From Clostridia bacterium (GTDB taxonomy: Bacteria > Bacillota > Clostridia > Christensenellales > Borkfalkiaceae), in assembly GCA_017616925.1 (NCBI GenBank), contig JAFZXG010000078.1:1-5975 (forward strand): DNA of 5,975 nt, written 5' to 3'. This document shows, piece after piece, positions 4,788 through 5,975 of the stretch (position 1 is its first letter; every line of letters starts with the position of its first letter). The notes beneath the pieces were generated by a model. The model saw nothing but the letters and a program-made list of their open reading frames with translations, was not told the origin of the DNA and made no database searches. The translations under genes were made by a program, and so were the position numbers.

Positions 4788-5855
4788 ATGAAACTTACTT
4801 TCCGTTGGTACGGGGAAAAAGACTGTATACCGCTTAACTATATAAAACAGATACAAGGTATGACGGGGGTCGTCACGGCGGTTTACGATACGCCCGTCGG
4901 CGAAGTGTGGGATTTAAGCAAGTTGTTACGACTTAAAGAACTTGCAAACAATGCGGGTTTAGAGATGGAAGTAATAGAGTCCGTACCCGTTCACGAAGAT
5001 ATCAAACTCGGATTGCCGACGAGAGACAAATATATCGAAGCGTATAAGCAAAACATAATAAACTGCGGGAAGGCGGGGGTAAAGTGCATTTGCTATAACT
5101 TTATGCCCGTGTTCGACTGGTTCAGGACGAACCTTTACTATAAGCACGACGACGGTTCGACTTCTCTTTCGTACAGCGAGTCCGATTTTTGCAAACTCGA
5201 CAAAAAGAACCTGCGTCTGCCCGGTTGGGACGAGAGTTATACGCCCGAACAGTTAAACGGCTTATTAAAGCAATACGAAGGCATGACGCACGAAGACTTG
5301 TTTAATAATCTCGTATATTTTTTGAACGCAATAATGCCCGCTTGCGACAAGGCGGATATAGATATGGCGATCCACCCCGACGATCCGCCGTGGGATATAT
5401 TCGACCTACCGAGAATAGTAGGAAGAGAAGAAGACTACGACAGACTGTTTAAGACAGTACCGAATAAACATAACGGAATAACTTTCTGCACGGGAAGTCT
5501 GGGCGCAGGTAGATTCAACGATCTACCGAAGATGGCGGCAAAATATGCGAAGAGAATATACTTTGCGCATTTAAGACAGTTAAAATTCGTAAACGACACG
5601 GATTTTTACGAGAACGGACATCAGACGCAAGAGGGCAACGTAGATATTTACGAAATAGTAAAGGCACTCGTAGAGAACGGATTCGACGGATATTTACGTC
5701 CCGATCACGGCAGGAACGTTTGGGGAGAGGACGCCAAACCCGGTTACGGCTTATACGACAGGGCTATGGGTGCTTGTTACTTACAGGGTTTGTTCGAAGC
5801 GGTAGAAAAAAGATCTGAAAAAATAAAAAAGGAGAATAATTATGACGCCTTTTAA
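4788..5855 (+). CDS. uxuA: Mannonate dehydratase UxuA
   Basis: UxuA dehydrates D-mannonate to 2-keto-3-deoxy-D-gluconate in hexuronate (glucuronate) catabolism; it is a cytoplasmic, Mn-dependent TIM-barrel enzyme. The 355-residue length fits the shorter Gram-positive form. Hallmarks appear in order: TFRWYG at 4-9, IKQIQGMTGVVTAVYD at 19-34, PVGEVW at 36-41, VIESVPVHEDIKLG at 62-75, CYNFMPVFDW at 102-111, HPDDPPW at 196-202, FCTGSLGAG at 233-241, FAHLRQ at 259-264 and LRPDHGR at 303-309. Likely metal ligands are H196, C234, H261 and D306. The start is supported by AAGGAG at 4774-4779, overlapping the upstream stop, and by the N-terminal motif. There is no promoter or terminator in the 12-nt gap, so it shares a transcript with yqgF-DUF1292. 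Its end overlaps the next gene by 14 nt. Confidence 0.97.
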   Translation: MKLTFRWYGEKDCIPLNYIKQIQGMTGVVTAVYDTPVGEVWDLSKLLRLKELANNAGLEMEVIESVPVHEDIKLGLPTRDKYIEAYKQNIINCGKAGVKCICYNFMPVFDWFRTNLYYKHDDGSTSLSYSESDFCKLDKKNLRLPGWDESYTPEQLNGLLKQYEGMTHEDLFNNLVYFLNAIMPACDKADIDMAIHPDDPPWDIFDLPRIVGREEDYDRLFKTVPNKHNGITFCTGSLGAGRFNDLPKMAAKYAKRIYFAHLRQLKFVNDTDFYENGHQTQEGNVDIYEIVKALVENGFDGYLRPDHGRNVWGEDAKPGYGLYDRAMGACYLQGLFEAVEKRSEKIKKENNYDAF

Positions 5856-5975
5856 GGTTGATCTTTCGGATAAGATAATTGCAATAACGGGTGCGGGCGG
5901 AGTTATCTGTTCGGAATTTGCAAAAGCGCTTTCGGAGAACGGGGCGAAAGTCGCGCTTCTCGACATAAATTACGA
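5842..5975 (+). CDS. uxuB: SDR-family oxidoreductase, probable D-mannonate oxidoreductase, 5' part
   Basis: Forty-four complete codons are visible before the window ends. The protein starts MTPFKVDLSDKIIAITGAGG and continues to ALLDIN: the N-terminal Rossmann unit of a short-chain dehydrogenase/reductase, with the nucleotide-binding TGAGGVIC at 16-23 and an acidic D41 at the end of the second strand, which favours NAD(H). In Gram-positive hexuronate operons an SDR of this kind reduces D-fructuronate to D-mannonate, the substrate of UxuA, so position and motif together suggest UxuB. A gluconate 5-dehydrogenase-like SDR is the main alternative. The start is set by AAGGAG at 5829-5834, 7 nt upstream, inside the 3' end of uxuA. 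The ATG lies 14 nt inside uxuA, indicating coupled translation. Confidence 0.75.
   Translation, partial: MTPFKVDLSDKIIAITGAGGVICSEFAKALSENGAKVALLDINY

Overview
This window looks like a chromosomal segment from an uncultured member of the Bacillota (Clostridia-like). The support is: strong AGGAGG-type Shine-Dalgarno sites; the adjacency of YqgF (YrrK) with a DUF1292 (YrzB-type) protein carrying a Cys/His-rich N-terminus; a YtxH-like small membrane protein; a UxuA plus SDR-type mannonate oxidoreductase pair; and a single-membrane-type lipoprotein. Composition is moderate GC with purine-rich coding strands. The assignment rests on gene content only. No rRNA, tRNA, CRISPR array or insertion sequence was seen.

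Layout. (1) 1-1318, plus strand: the end of an M24 (creatinase/Xaa-Pro peptidase fold) gene, then an ASRT-family gene (relative of the Anabaena sensory rhodopsin transducer), then a creatininase-family amidohydrolase. The three are tightly spaced like an operon and close with an intrinsic terminator at 1333-1372. (2) 1414-2777, plus strand: an extended -10 promoter drives plsX (phospholipid synthesis) and a 52-residue YtxH-like membrane protein at 2583-2741, ending in a strong bidirectional terminator. (3) 2797-3810, minus strand: a predicted lipoprotein of unknown function with its own promoter, converging on group 2 and diverging from group 4. (4) 3957-5975, plus strand: a promoter placed so that the transcript should begin at or next to the GTG start, then a reading frame that joins YqgF/RuvX to a DUF1292 protein, then uxuA and the start of an SDR-type uxuB, which runs off the window.

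How they fit together. Group 1 looks like an amidohydrolase/peptidase module plus a small-molecule-binding ASRT protein. No rhodopsin gene is visible, so a sugar- or metabolite-binding role is more likely than light signalling. Group 2 is housekeeping lipid and envelope biology. Group 4 mixes a housekeeping nuclease with hexuronate catabolism: UxuA and UxuB interconvert fructuronate, mannonate and 2-keto-3-deoxygluconate, which suits a gut or plant-polysaccharide niche.

The most notable signals are the YqgF-DUF1292 junction (an A8 tract, an internal Shine-Dalgarno/ATG and a neighbouring-frame stop sitting exactly at that Shine-Dalgarno), the apparently leaderless GTG start of the same gene, and the M24/ASRT/creatininase cluster with an altered metal-binding motif. 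No stretch longer than 300 bases lacks a gene; the longest gap is 1319-1490.
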